In this document: in pieces, positions 22,271 to 32,184 of the stretch
Layout: each line of letters starts with the position of its first letter
Position numbering within the stretch: position 1 is the first letter of the stretch
Source: Hippopus hippopus
Taxonomy: Eukaryota > Mollusca > Bivalvia > Cardiida > Cardiidae
Reading direction: 5' to 3'
DNA: 64,000 bases
Assembly: GCA_946811185.2 (NCBI GenBank)
Contig: OX328112.1
Span: forward strand, 35,643,823 to 35,707,822
Notes under the pieces: generated by a model
What the model was told of the DNA's origin: nothing
Databases searched by the model: none
The model's input: the letters and a program-made list of their open reading frames with translations, nothing else
Translations under genes and position numbers: made by a program

Positions 22271-22770
22271 TGAGCCATGCATTGGCAAAAGGGGGTTTAA
22301 TGCATCTCCAAGCAAATCATCATTGGCCTGCAACACGCGAAAAGGGGCATTCGGACATTTGCGTAAAGTGTCGTCTCGGATTAGCCTGCACAGTCCGCTC
22401 AGGCTAATCCGAAACGACACGTTTTGTTATTATGTAATTTTCTGTTTTGCGCAAGTCTATTGTAGCACAAAATCTAATGTAGTCGTAAAGTGCCGTCTCG
22501 GATTAGCTTGCGCGGACTGCGCAGGCTGATTCGAGACGACACTTTACGCAAATGTCCGAATGCCCCTTTTTGCGTGTTGCAAGCCATATAATTATAGATC
22601 TATAAAATCCATCATGTCTGACAACCAATTAACTTATGAGGTAGACTGGTCTTTTGACATGCAGAAAATTGATCGTTAGCAAAAGTATTAGACCCAGGTC
22701 AGCCTGCACGAACTGCGCAGGCTGACCTGGGTCGATATTTTTTTAATATGCATTATGGTCCTTTTTCACA
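22271..22770 (+). mobile_element. HP2 element split by an HP3 insertion
   Basis: The left part 22271-22324 (GAGCCATGCATTGGCAAAAG) and right part 22586-22770 (AATTATAGATCTATAAAATC to CACAAAGCACTGATC) join into one HP2 copy with its GC hairpin at about 22697-22727. Confidence 0.8.
22325..22585. mobile_element. HP3 element nested in HP2
   Basis: GGCCTGCAACACGCGAAAAG to GCGTGTTGCAAGCC with two GC hairpins. The insertion point is in the ATAATTAT segment of HP2, an A/T target as in the other copies. Confidence 0.8.
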
Positions 22771-22774
22771 AAGC

Positions 22775-22930
22775 ACTGATCAAATGTTGAAGATATTCGT
22801 GGCTCAAATGATGGCATTAGACTTTGAAATGAGTAGGAAACATGGATTGGAAAAGGAGAAAGTACTGGTTACAAGCAGGTACTCCTTTTCCTTACAATTT
22901 AAAAAAATAAAACAGTTTTGCTCAGGATTG
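22775..22930. mobile_element. HP4 element, diverged
   Basis: Hairpin GAAAAGGAGAAAGTACTGGT with inverse AGTACTCCTTTTCC, at the expected place between HP4-like flanks. Confidence 0.5.
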
Positions 22931-22934
22931 CTAA

Positions 22935-23124
22935 CCCTTAACATGTTAAACAAGTTAAATGAAACATAAAATTCTAAAGTAAAAACCCAAATATTGCTAT
23001 TCCATAAGTTATTGGAAAGGGGGGGGGGGAACATCTCCTTATCAGACAGTATAGATCAAAGATCAGACTGATCTTGGCCTACACTGTCCGAAAAAGTCCT
23101 TGGGTCGCGCTTAGCAGCCTGGGG
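22935..23124 (+). mobile_element. HP1 element, stem damaged
   Basis: CCCTTAACATGTTAAACAAG to CAGCCTGGGG, followed by TTAA at 23125-23128. One inner arm of the hairpin has been deleted. A G-run lies at about 23020-23029. Confidence 0.7.
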
Positions 23125-23149
23125 TTAAAAGAAGGTATCTTTGTTTGTT

Positions 23150-23405
23150 AGTATTGGAGTTTAACAATGTTTTAACATCTAAAGTCATATCACGGCGGTC
23201 AGTGCACCTATGCATGTGTTTCCTAGCTTTCTCACACCAGTGCTGACACAACGTTCTTCCAAAGTCACTGACTACTTTTCTCACATGCACCAGAGGTGAG
23301 AGGCGAAAAATCGCCAGAACAAAGGTTTACCTCAACCGGGTATCGACTCTACAACCACCAGGTCACGAGTCAGATACATTAACCACTGAGCTTCCCGGCC
23401 GAGCA
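23150..23405 (-). mobile_element. SINE-C, full length
   Basis: Minus-strand tRNA-like head GAAGCTCAGTGGTTAATG with a box-B-like GAGTCGATACC. The body TTTCTCACATGCACC and the tail motif CACGGCGGTCAGTGCACC (inverse) follow. Confidence 0.75.
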
Positions 23406-23411
23406 GGCATG

Positions 23412-23634
23412 TGGGATCCAGCGTGGTAAAGTGTGTGACTCGTAACCAGGAGACTCTGGGTTCGAACGCGCACTGGATCCACTGGCTTTTTCGTGGGAGT
23501 GTCCTTGGGCAAGACACCTCAGAGCCCCAGCCTAATACTGGTAAAACCCAGGAAAAACATGAATATGTGAGCTGTCGCTGTGATATGACTGAAATAATGT
23601 TGAAAGCGGCGTATAACACTGTTCAATCAATCAA
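23412..23634 (+). mobile_element. SINE-D with 13-bp target duplication
   Basis: CCGAGCAGGCATG occurs at 23399-23411 and again at 23635-23647, bracketing the element. The head has GGTTCGAACGC as box B. The body CTTGGGCAAGACACCTCAGA and the tail GAAATAATGTTGAAAGCGGC lead into CAATCAATCAA. Confidence 0.9.
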
Positions 23635-23741
23635 CCGAGCAGGCATGTTTCTGATAAAGTGTTAAAGCAAAAACAAACAAATGTAATTCTTTCCAGGAAA
23701 CATTAAATTCATCTTTATTTCAAAGACCGAATGAAAGGATG

Positions 23742-24016
23742 TGAGTCATGCTCTGTGAAAATGGGGGTTAGTGCATCTGCAAAAAGTTTCGACCCAGGTC
23801 AGCCTGCGTAATCCGCGCAGGCTGACCCGAGTCGAAACCTTTTGCTTTTGGTAATTTTTTTTTCATGTCCAAGGACCATTCTACCTCAGGATTCACCCGG
23901 TTGTTAGACGAAACGGATTTATAGATCCATAATTATACAATAGCCTGCTTGGTAAAAGGCATCATGGAGATGCAGGAGATACATTAAACCCCCTTTTGAC
24001 AGAAAGCCGCTCATAA
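23742..24016 (-). mobile_element. HP2 element, full length
   Basis: GAGTCATGCTCTGTGAAAAT to GAAAGCCGCTCATAA. The hairpin CAGCCTGCGTAATCCGCGCA is at about 23799-23823. Confidence 0.75.
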
Positions 24017-24317
24017 TAGCTTTGTACGGTTGAAGATTTAATCGCTGACTTAATTGTAAATGATGAACTGAAAAACATGAAACAGATCAATCAGAATGCC
24101 CTTTTATCTAAAGATTTAGAGATCGTTTACTGGAAAGTTGATTAAAAAATCGCCAAAATTATTTCCAGTAATTGATGCTACGATTCATTTCTCCATAAAC
24201 GCTTAGCATTGTTGCGACTTCATGTTGGAAAGTCGTCAGTTGGCTTGAAAACAGTAATGTTGTCATTTATTATTAATCCTTCATAGTTTACAGTTTAAAT
24301 CTTTTGCTCTTTGACCT

Positions 24318-24420
24318 TCCATATCGGACAGTGTAGATCCAAGATCTGTGCAGTCTGGTCTTGATCTACATTGTCCACAAAAATCCACAAAAGTTGCATT
24401 ATAGCAGCCTAAGTGTTAAA
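24318..24420 (+). mobile_element. HP1 core, stem damaged
   Basis: ATCGGACAGTGTAGATCCAAG followed directly by the loop-side GATCTGTGCAGTCTGG. One arm is deleted, as in the 22.9 kb copy but at a different point. Confidence 0.55.
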
Positions 24421-24604
24421 AGACGTTTGAAAACAAGAGTTTGAAAACTTCAATTAAAAAATATCAACACATTTAAAACGTTTAATACTGGAATATGTGT
24501 GCACTGTTCTTAAGGAACAGTATCTCATTTTCCATTGTGTGTTTCAACACGACCTTTAGAAAGTCTTTTTTTTTTTATCTAAAATCAAGAGATTAAAATG
24601 TAAC

Positions 24605-24792
24605 GGAGCCATGCTCTGGCAAAAGGTGGTTTAAAGCATCTCCGTGATGCATCGTACCAAATAAGTCATCATGAAATCATGAATCCATAAAATCGATTTG
24701 TATGACAACCGACTGAATCATTAGATAGTATGTTACTTTTATTTTCACAAAATTGACCAATAGTAGAAAGTCTCGACACATGTCAGCCTGTT
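24605..24792 (+). mobile_element. HP2 element, truncated at hairpin by SINE tail
   Basis: GAGCCATGCTCTGGCAAAAG to GTCAGCCTG. It breaks off where a SINE 3' tail begins. Confidence 0.7.
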
Positions 24793-24872
24793 TGGAATGA
24801 AATAATGTTGAAAACGGCGTTAAAAATATCAATCAATCAATCAATCAATCAACCAACCAATCAATCATTCAA
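24793..24872 (+). mobile_element. SINE 3' tail, severely 5' truncated
   Basis: GAATGAAATAATGTTGAAAA, then CGGCGTTAAAA and a CAAT/CAAC run. Only the tail common to SINE-B, -D and -E is present. Confidence 0.7.
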
Positions 24873-25064
24873 TTGCATACTGATTTTGATTTCGAAAGAT
24901 ACCACAGTCAGAGGTAAAAAACTGAGTTCTCTTTTTATCAAAGGGAGATAACAAATCGGAGTTGAAGATCAAGTAAGTTGACGCGTACAGATAGTATCCT
25001 CGGGATGTGTGACTTTTGAGTAGATATCGACGAGGCAAGTTTTTATCCGACTCGACGCGCTTTA

Positions 25065-25142
25065 ATGGACAATGTAGATACAGATCAGACTTCGCAGAAT
25101 GTTTTGTCTGATCTTGTACCTACAAGGTCCGCTAAGGTGACA
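25065..25142 (+). mobile_element. HP1-like hairpin core
   Basis: GGACAATGTAGATACAGATC with inverse GATCTTGTACCTACAAGGTCC; the loop is altered. Confidence 0.5.
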
Positions 25143-25442
25143 TTATTTACCCGCTAAAAGGAATTTTGAAATCTTAGTATTTTGTTTTTTCAGTATTGAC
25201 TGGAAATTTACGATTTATCAATTCATTTATCAGTTTAAGAAATAAGACATAGTTCTGAAAGGGAAAAATGTTTGTTTATGGTTTATAAACTACGAAATTA
25301 ATGGAAACATAACAGAATCTCGTTTGTTCGTTCAATGTTTTTTTTTTTTCAAACACTTTAATATCCAAAGTTTGATAATATTGCTGTGAGTAGAAAAAAC
25401 GCCCGTATGTTTTTATATAACTTCTAATAATCCAATTTTAAA

Positions 25443-25668
25443 CTCTTTACCAAACGACAAAAATTTGGACGCGACCAAATTGAAAGCATTTGCAGACGAC
25501 AAGATGAATGTAGCTGAAATGATGATTTCCGTCTTTAATAAGGTAGAAAACATTTTGAAAAAAGGAGAAAATGCTGGTTACCAGCATTTTCACCTTTTCC
25601 CACATTTTTTTAAGCTTTATTCTTCGGGGTCGTTAAACTTGGGATTTTTTGGTAAAGAGCTAAACTAG
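25443..25668 (-). mobile_element. HP4 element, full length
   Basis: CTCTTTACCAAACGACAAAA to GGTAAAGAGCTAA. The central hairpin GGAGAAAATGCTGGTTACC is at about 25563-25600. Includes the TTTGCAGACGACAAGATGAA landmark. Confidence 0.75.
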
Positions 25669-25684
25669 CTAAATGCTTCGTAAA

Positions 25685-25930
25685 TCATGGCCCAGTGGCT
25701 AGCGTATCTGACTCATGACTGACGGTTGCAGGTTCGATACCGGGTTGCCGCAAACTTTCTTTCAGGCGAGTTTTCGCCTCTCACCTCTGATGCATGTGAG
25801 AAAGTAGTCAGTGACTTAGAAAGAAAGTTGTGTCAATACTGGTGTGACTAAGCCAGGAAACACATGCGTAGATGCACTGACCGCCGTGATATGACCTAAG
25901 CTGTTAAGACGGCGGTGAACTCCAATATAA
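25685..25930 (+). mobile_element. SINE-C, full length
   Basis: Head CAGTGGCTAGCGTATCTGAC with box B GGTTCGATACC. The body CTCTGATGCATGTGAGAAAG and the tail GCACTGACCGCCGTGATATG follow. Confidence 0.8.
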
Positions 25931-26212
25931 ACAAACGTAAATCATATATTTTCTACACAAGAAATATCACATCACAATTTAGAACCTCATTGAGCATTAA
26001 AACATTAAAATCTTGTTTCCAAAATATCTTATCTCAAAGGTAATTACAATATCCAAGTCACTTTTACCTTATTAACGCACTTTCAATGTTTGTATCTTGT
26101 TTTAAAGGCCCAGAAGCGGTCAAATGTAAACAGTGCTGGTATCAAAACGCATTTTAAATCAATTCTTATCATCTAAAAGTACGGATATTATTGTTGAGAT
26201 GACATAGAGGAT

Positions 26213-26665
26213 ATCTCTTTTTTTACGGTGAAAGATCTAAATTTTTTTTCATCGAGTGAACATCATCGATAATATTTTCACGAGTGGCTGCCACTCGTGA
26301 AAATATTACCGATGATGTTCACTCGATGAAATAAATTTCGATCTTTCACCGAAAAAAACAAATATTCTATTTAAAACAATTATTTTCGGTTATTCCCTGT
26401 GGCGTACCCCCTCCGCATAGCAACGCATTACAATATTACGTCAAGCGCGAGAAATGTTAGGTAAATTACGTCATATTTCCATCTGGTTGTGAGGCACGCG
26501 CATTTTACCTAGGTAACTAGTGCGCGGGAACAACTTTTTCTGCCTTCAATTGAAGAGTTAGAATATAAAAATTGGTATTTTCACTGGTCGTAACCATGAA
26601 ATATCAAGAATATTTCACCGATATTTCTCGATAACCTACCTGAAAGCATGAAATAAAACATGTTA
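26213..26665 (-). mobile_element. CP6 composite element with extended hairpin
   Basis: Inverse of the 7.1 kb copy. Hairpin 26225-26350 has an extra inner stem CACGAGTGGCTGCCACTCGTG not present at 7.5 kb. The body runs to TACCTGAAAGCATGAAATAA. Confidence 0.75.
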
Positions 26666-26699
26666 ATGCACGGTCAGTTCAAGTTTTAGTCGTTGGCAG

Positions 26700-26905
26700 G
26701 AAGATGAATTAAAAAAAAACATGTAAAAAGTAAACAAAGGAAGAACGACTTGGCAACTTTTTACCTTGAATTAAAATTCATTTTCTTTCCAGCAACAAAC
26801 ACTTAGACCAATCGTACAACAACAGATTTTATCTCCACAGTAATTTTCATACTTTTAAATGGTATGATTTACAATTAAATGTGTCTTTACACCGACGCTG
26901 TTGAC
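26700..26905 (+). repeat. D8 dispersed repeat
   Basis: CCAGCAACAAACACTTAGAC, CGTACAACAACAGATTTT and AAATGGTATGATTTAC in the D8 order. Confidence 0.5.
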
Positions 26906-27408
26906 CTAGTGGGCCTTTAACACATAAACGATAATTTGCAGAAACAAAGTGAAATCCTATGTTGCTAAGATAAACACCACTTTGCTAGTCCATTTCTAAG
27001 CAAAAGACACTTTGAATGCCGTTTTTCTGTAAGTAATACAAGTAATTTTGGCTCTTCTAAGCAAAACTATATCACTGTCAAGGAAACCGTTAAAATGACA
27101 AAAACTAATTAGTTTTTTAAAGTCGCCTTTTAGACAATGGCAGTCTAGTACAAATCACTACCTTTCCCTCCTTACCAGCTTAAATTATTGGATTTGTCTT
27201 TGAAGAGGAAGAGAATACTTTTTGCAAAATAGACAATACTTGCTCTCGGTATTATTATTTAGTAAAGAATTAAAAGTTGCGCAATGCAAAGAATTAAAAC
27301 ATATGTGAATCTCGAAAAAAATACTAGTATATGTTCGATAATTCTATCTTTTACATAACACTGAAAACGTTTCTAAATTATCAATAACTTCTTTTTCCTG
27401 GAAAAAAA
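26906..27408. other. No gene or repeat recognised
   Basis: AT-rich; no supported feature. Confidence 0.45.
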
Positions 27409-27671
27409 TGAGCCATTCTGTGTGAGATGGGACTTTAATGCATTTGCCAAAAAAAAAAAATAAATAAATAAATAAATAAAAATAAAATAAAATAAAAAAG
27501 AAAAAAAAAAATAAATAAATAAAAAAGGTATCGACTTATGTCAGCCTGCACAGCCAACTCAGGCTGATATTGGTAGAGACTTTTTGTTATTTCATGAGTT
27601 TTCTGCATGTCAAAGGACATTCAACCTTATGAATCAGTCGGTTGCTTAACAAAATGGATTTCATGTATCCA
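27409..27671 (-). mobile_element. HP2 element with A-rich expansion
   Basis: GAGCCATTCTGTGTGAGATG, then a run of A and AAAT repeats (27449-27527), then the hairpin half and the inverted landmarks up to a CP5 boundary. The distal end is lost. Confidence 0.65.
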
Positions 27672-27677
27672 AAGCTA

Positions 27678-28204
27678 TCTTGTTTTATTATACTGCAAGG
27701 AAATTTCTCGTGATCTGATTGGATAATATGCCCCGAACATATATATCATGTACACTGGCAAAACCAACTTAAAAGCAGTTTCCCTTTCGGGAGCCCCGTA
27801 TACATGACTGCACTTTCAACACAACATCCAAAATGGCGGCGTCCATCAAGATTAACATCAAGATTATGTACCAAACTGCACGTTTTACCAAGGTTTCAGT
27901 GACGTCAGTTCCTAATGACGTCAGTTTTCATTCAATTGGGGCATTCAGAAGGGAAATTCTATTTCGTCAGCGTACTCAATTTTTGAAACCAAAAAACAGG
28001 TAAATCTCGCTTAACACACGTTGGAATGGTAAAACTTTGCAGTATAATAAATTCGTTGTACGGTCAGGTAGCAGGGGACTTGGAAACTTGTTCACGGCTG
28101 TGGTGAATAATGTCGCCACCTCGCCTTCGGCTCGGGGGCGACATTATTCACCACAGCCGTGAACAAGTTTCCAAGTCCCCTGCCACCTGACCGTACAACT
28201 AATA
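27678..28204 (-). mobile_element. CP5 composite element
   Basis: Inverse of the 18.6 kb copy, complete from CTTGTTTTATTATACTGCAAG to the hairpin 28055-28198 and CAACTAATAA. Confidence 0.8.
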
Positions 28205-28205
28205 A

Positions 28206-28802
28206 TGTAATAGGATATACATGTGACCTGTTTTCGTTGTCACTCTGTATACAGAATATTCTAGAAACATAAACAACATTCATTGGTTTTTCATTCTGGT
28301 TATTTTTAGAAACAGGATTGTTAGTAAACAATTTGTTTATAAATCCATGTCTATAAATAGCTTGTTGTCATCTTTCTAGAAAAGACTAATCTAGAATTTT
28401 CCAAGCTGATATAAATAGGAGTGACTTACTTGGTGGATTTGGATTTTGAAGTTAGACTTGTGGCTTTGTGGATACAGAATTAGTGAAAAGTGTTGGATTT
28501 AATTTGGAATATACATCTGTAACTTGGAATTATCTTTTTATTAAACAGGTTGCTCATATCTATCTGCAAGTTAAAACTATTGTTAATTTAGGTTTTAGGA
28601 ACCAGAAATTTCATTCTTTTTGTAATCTTAATTCTTAATTTTGAGGGACTTATTTGATTTCTTGTTCTAAGATTAAAATTGACAAAATTTCATTCAAACT
28701 TAACTAATATTGTACTCTTTTATCTTTGTTCATTAATATATATTGTTAATTGTTAAATGCTTGTTGCTGGTTTTCTTTCTCGTTACGCTTGGCTCGTAAC
28801 AA
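28206..28802 (+). mobile_element. Possible solo LTR
   Basis: The segment starts TGTAATAGG and ends GGCTCGTAACA (TG...CA). It holds two TATAAATAG boxes (28352-28360 and 28410-28418) and is followed by no coding sequence. The length suits an LTR. No 5-bp target duplication could be matched, and the left edge coincides with a CP5 end, so the boundaries are uncertain. Confidence 0.3.
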
Positions 28803-29187
28803 TGTGATGACATGCTTTTGCTAGTAAGTTTACACGCCTTGCTTTAGCTTCTCATTTGATCAAGACGATGAATTGCCATGGACAATATTTCTCATCATTT
28901 GAAATATTTCTGTGTCATTTATAAGCGAATGCAGGTCAACATCAAACATCAATAATCCTGCAGTCTGATCCGTAATCTACATCATTTTGTATTTCATAGG
29001 ACGTTCTAACCAAAACAGAAAGACCTTAATTTTGGTTTACACAAATTATGTATTTACAATTTCTTTTGCCCGGATAACCGTCTTGATCCATCATTTTTTT
29101 TTTTTTTATTATTTTGCCTACTAAATATTCGGGTATGACGGAATATATCTTGGATTATCTCTAATTATGACAATAGTTTTGAATGAA
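28803..29187. other. No gene recognised
   Basis: AT-rich, with a poly-T run at about 29094-29107. Confidence 0.45.
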
Positions 29188-29268
29188 ATGGCGGACGATG
29201 TAGATCAAGGATCAGACTGCATGTAATGTGCAGTTTGATCTTGATCAACACTGTCAACATTTGCTACT
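29188..29268 (+). mobile_element. HP1 core
   Basis: GATCAAGGATCAGACTGCAT with inverse GTGCAGTTTGATCTTGATC; the outer parts are diverged. Confidence 0.55.
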
Positions 29269-29565
29269 TATGTTTCCGTTAGCAGCTTGACAGTTAATTG
29301 ACCGGATGACAGTTTTTATAACGTTCAAGGAATTAACGGGTCAACAATGATATATATTTCTCCCATAGGACCTGATGTTAAGAAACATCTTACGCCTTAA
29401 AGCCCAAAGTTTCCGTCATTAAATAAACCAATTCGTCCAGGCAAGGTATTGGTCAATTCAAAAGAAATTACATCCGCTTCAAATTATGTGTACTTACCAA
29501 AACTTTAACACACTGTGCAGCTTGAAATCGTTTGCTATGATGAAAGGAAAGGTAGATAGCATAGT

Positions 29566-29834
29566 TGAGCCATGCTGTGAAAAAAGGTGATTTAACGCAT
29601 CTCCGCGGTCCATTATAACCGAGGCAAGTCATCACATAATTATGGATCCATAAAATCCTTTTTGTCTAATAATCGACTGGATCTGGGGGTAAAATGTTCC
29701 TCTCACATGCAGAAAATTGACAAAGAGCAAAAAGTTTTGAGCCATGTCAGCCTGCGCGGACTGCGCAGGCTGATCTGGGTCGATACTTTTTGAAGATACA
29801 TGAAGCCCCCTTTTCACAGAGCATGTCTGATATA
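29566..29834 (+). mobile_element. HP2 element, full length
   Basis: GAGCCATGCTGTGAAAAAAG to CACAGAGCATGTCTGATAT. The hairpin CAGCCTGCGCGGACTGCGCA is intact at about 29747-29772. Confidence 0.75.
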
Positions 29835-30335
29835 CATAGTGTGTGAAACCTTGCACCAGGTTTATTGAGGCGACAGTGATGTAGGGATTGATCGTTGACA
29901 GCCACACTGGAGGCTCAAGGTTCGAATACCATGATGAGCGGGGTCAACCTTTGGAACTTCAAGGTTTCCATGAAGCAATTATGGAGGGTAAGCAATTATG
30001 TTTCAGGAACCTGTTCTACAGGTACATTATTAGTCCTACGGTCAGGTGGCAGGGGACTTGGAAACTTGTTCACGGCTGTGGCCAATAATGTCACCACAGC
30101 CGTGAACAAGTCTCCAAGTCCCCTGCCACCTGATCTTACAGCGAATTCATTATACTGCAAAGTTTTACCATTCCAATGTGTATTCAGCGGAATTTCCGTT
30201 TTATGGTCTCACGAATTGAATACGCTGACAAAATAGAATTTCCTCTTCCAAGTGCCCCAATTCAATGAAAACTGACGTCATTGAGAAATGACGTCACTAT
30301 AACCTTGGTAAAACGTGAAGTTTGGTGCATGAACT

Positions 30336-30662
30336 TACTGATGTCACTGCGATAGGCATTCGACATATTTTTGTTTAAACATGGATTTAAACAACTTCAA
30401 GGTAAGTATCTATGCATTTTAATGATTTGTTGGCAAAAGTAAACGACCATTAGTTGCTTCAAACGACCATTAGGTTACCGTTTTAACGTTACAATGTATG
30501 AATTTCGACACTTTCCAATTTGCTTACATGACGAAGGGATGGTTCGCTGTATTTGTTTTAGAATGTAACTCTATTCATTTGTTTTCAAATATAATCCATC
30601 CTTTCCGCTTTAAAGACAACCATCAAGGGAAACTAGTAAAAATATAGTGCAAGCTACGCAGT
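30336..30662 (+). other. Insert segment with ATG and strong splice donor
   Basis: Foreign to CP5. An ATG at 30381 opens seven codons (MDLNNFK) that run to CAAG|GTAAGT at 30401-30407. This could be the 5' exon of a lost gene or element. Nothing else is recognisable. Confidence 0.25.
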
Positions 30663-31160
30663 GGGCGTATTCCTTTCGCTGTTCCGAACACTCGGAACAT
30701 GTTCTAGGTAAATGGAGTACTTCGGAACACTGCGCTATGTTCTTCAGAACATGTTCTGACTGTTATATTTCTATCGAGGTGCAGCGCACCTGCTGAACGG
30801 TTGCTAGGTGATACAAGATGGCTGAAAGACGGACAATTTTTCATGGCGAAACTTGCAATTGCCTTTTTTACGATATGAACGCCATAAATAGGAGCATTGT
30901 AGACTCGTCAGTGTCAATCTCTACTCCCTGTCAGCAACTAATCACATCCTCCACTAGCACAGCTAAGATAGTAGCTCTTGCAACAGCCATCATGGCAATA
31001 TACATTCATTTCGGTATTGATTAGAACAATGTTCCGAAAGTGCTCCTTTCAGAACATAATGCAAGAACAGTGTATGTATTCTGAAATATTTCATTCGCAC
31101 ATTCCAGAAAACATTCTAGAACACTGAACATCGTGCCAGAACAGGTGAAGGAATACGCAC
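30663..31160 (+). mobile_element. Harbinger-like element with AGT target duplication
   Basis: Left end GGGCGTATTCCTTTCGCTGTTC-type and right end GAACAGGTGAAGGAATACGCAC are inverted repeats. AGT lies on both sides (30660-30662 and 31161-31163). A 3-bp duplication and GGG-type ends are known features of PIF/Harbinger elements. The subterminal regions carry repeated GAACA/TGTTC words, including two exact GAACATGTTC palindromes on the left. At 498 bp it lacks a transposase. Confidence 0.65.
30818..31024 (+). CDS. Small open frame inside the Harbinger-like element, unassigned
   Basis: 68 codons from ATG, beginning MAERRTIFHG and ending in a hydrophobic stretch IVALATAIMAIYIHF (about residues 50-65) before TAG. 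The stretch could be a membrane segment. No transposase or DNA-binding motif is seen. In a Harbinger element a Myb-like second protein is expected, and this does not look like one. It may be chance. Confidence 0.2.
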   Translation: MAERRTIFHGETCNCLFYDMNAINRSIVDSSVSISTPCQQLITSSTSTAKIVALATAIMAIYIHFGID

Positions 31161-31355
31161 AGTATATTTGTCTTGTCGGCCGCTCGTATAGATCGATGCA
31201 GCCGTTTGGGATGTGTTGAAAGTGTAGTTATGTATACGGGGTTCCCGAAGGGGAAACTACTTTCACGTGGATTTTGCCAGTGTACAGGAATATATGCTTG
31301 GGGTATATAATATCCAATCAGATCAAGAGAAATTTCTTTGCAGTATAACAAGTAT

Positions 31356-31893
31356 CGATTTATAAAAAGTTTAAAGTAGGGATTGTTCGGAAGTAATCTG
31401 AATTAATTAAAGATGGTAGTAGCATTTTCTACCACAGTTTCTTTTTTTCCCCACGCCTGAAGATAACCAATCATGTATATAATGTTTTGTTTAATCTGTT
31501 GGTTGTATGCAAATGTGTGTTCAAAATAGACAAATCTAGTACATAAGTAGACCGAAACAACAAGATATGTGAGCCACATTGTAAAGAAAAAATAGACTAG
31601 TTTCAACACTCATCACAACTCGTCCGATTCCGTCATTCCTCGTCCGTATCAAAGAGGTTTTCATAGTGAAAACTGTCAGACACCTGATCTTAAACATAGA
31701 GGTGCACATGAAAATCAGTTAGTACGACAATGTTTAACAGCCAACTTCATACTATCCACATCTATCAACCGTTCGGAGAAATATGTCAACGGCACTGATA
31801 AGCCAAGTTAAAAAATGAATTTACAACCTGTTTTTCGACGGAAGTGCTCTGATACAGATTGTGATTCGTGTTTCACTCTTGTTTATTGGAGTC
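31356..31893. other. No gene or repeat recognised
   Basis: AT-rich; no supported feature. Confidence 0.45.
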
Positions 31894-32112
31894 TTACGAA
31901 TTTAACAACGGTATAAAGCGGTCTATCTCTGGCGAATTAAATGTACCGTATACGTGCATATCACCCATCGTAACAAGGCTGAGGGATTTAATCAACGGAA
32001 CACCCGAGGTTACATGACCTGTGTACATGGCAAGGTCCCGCAAAGAAACCGAGTTAAGGATAAATGGGTGAGCGAAGGATGATAATCTATAAATGTAAGG
32101 ACCCGTCAATAT
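31894..32112 (-). CDS. Probable terminal coding exon, family not recognised
   Basis: On the minus strand a good acceptor (pyrimidine-rich tract ending GATTTAG, cut at 32113) leads into 72 open codons ending in TAA at 31894. The peptide is of mixed composition with beta-strand-like alternation, for example YRLSSFAHPFIL, then HVTSGVPLIKSL and GDMHVYGTF. It is neither repetitive nor low complexity. If real it is the last exon of a minus-strand gene lying downstream of Wnt10 in the same orientation. I cannot name the family; internal donors could also end it earlier. Confidence 0.4.
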   Translation of the reverse strand: MLTGPYIYRLSSFAHPFILNSVSLRDLAMYTGHVTSGVPLIKSLSLVTMGDMHVYGTFNSPEIDRFIPLLNS

Positions 32113-32184
32113 CTAAATCAAAGAACAGAGATCACATTCAAGAATAGTTCTATACACTCTTCTAAAATTGAATTCCAGGACTAG

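Larger units (their letters stand above)
30020..31355 (+). mobile_element. CP5 element interrupted by about 850 bp
   Basis: The left part 30020-30335 has the hairpin and GACGTCA block. The right part 31188-31355 has GTATACGGGGTTCCCGAAGG and CTTTGCAGTATAACAA. The hairpin here lacks the loop insert of the other copies. Between them lie a Harbinger-like element and about 330 bp of other DNA. Confidence 0.7.
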
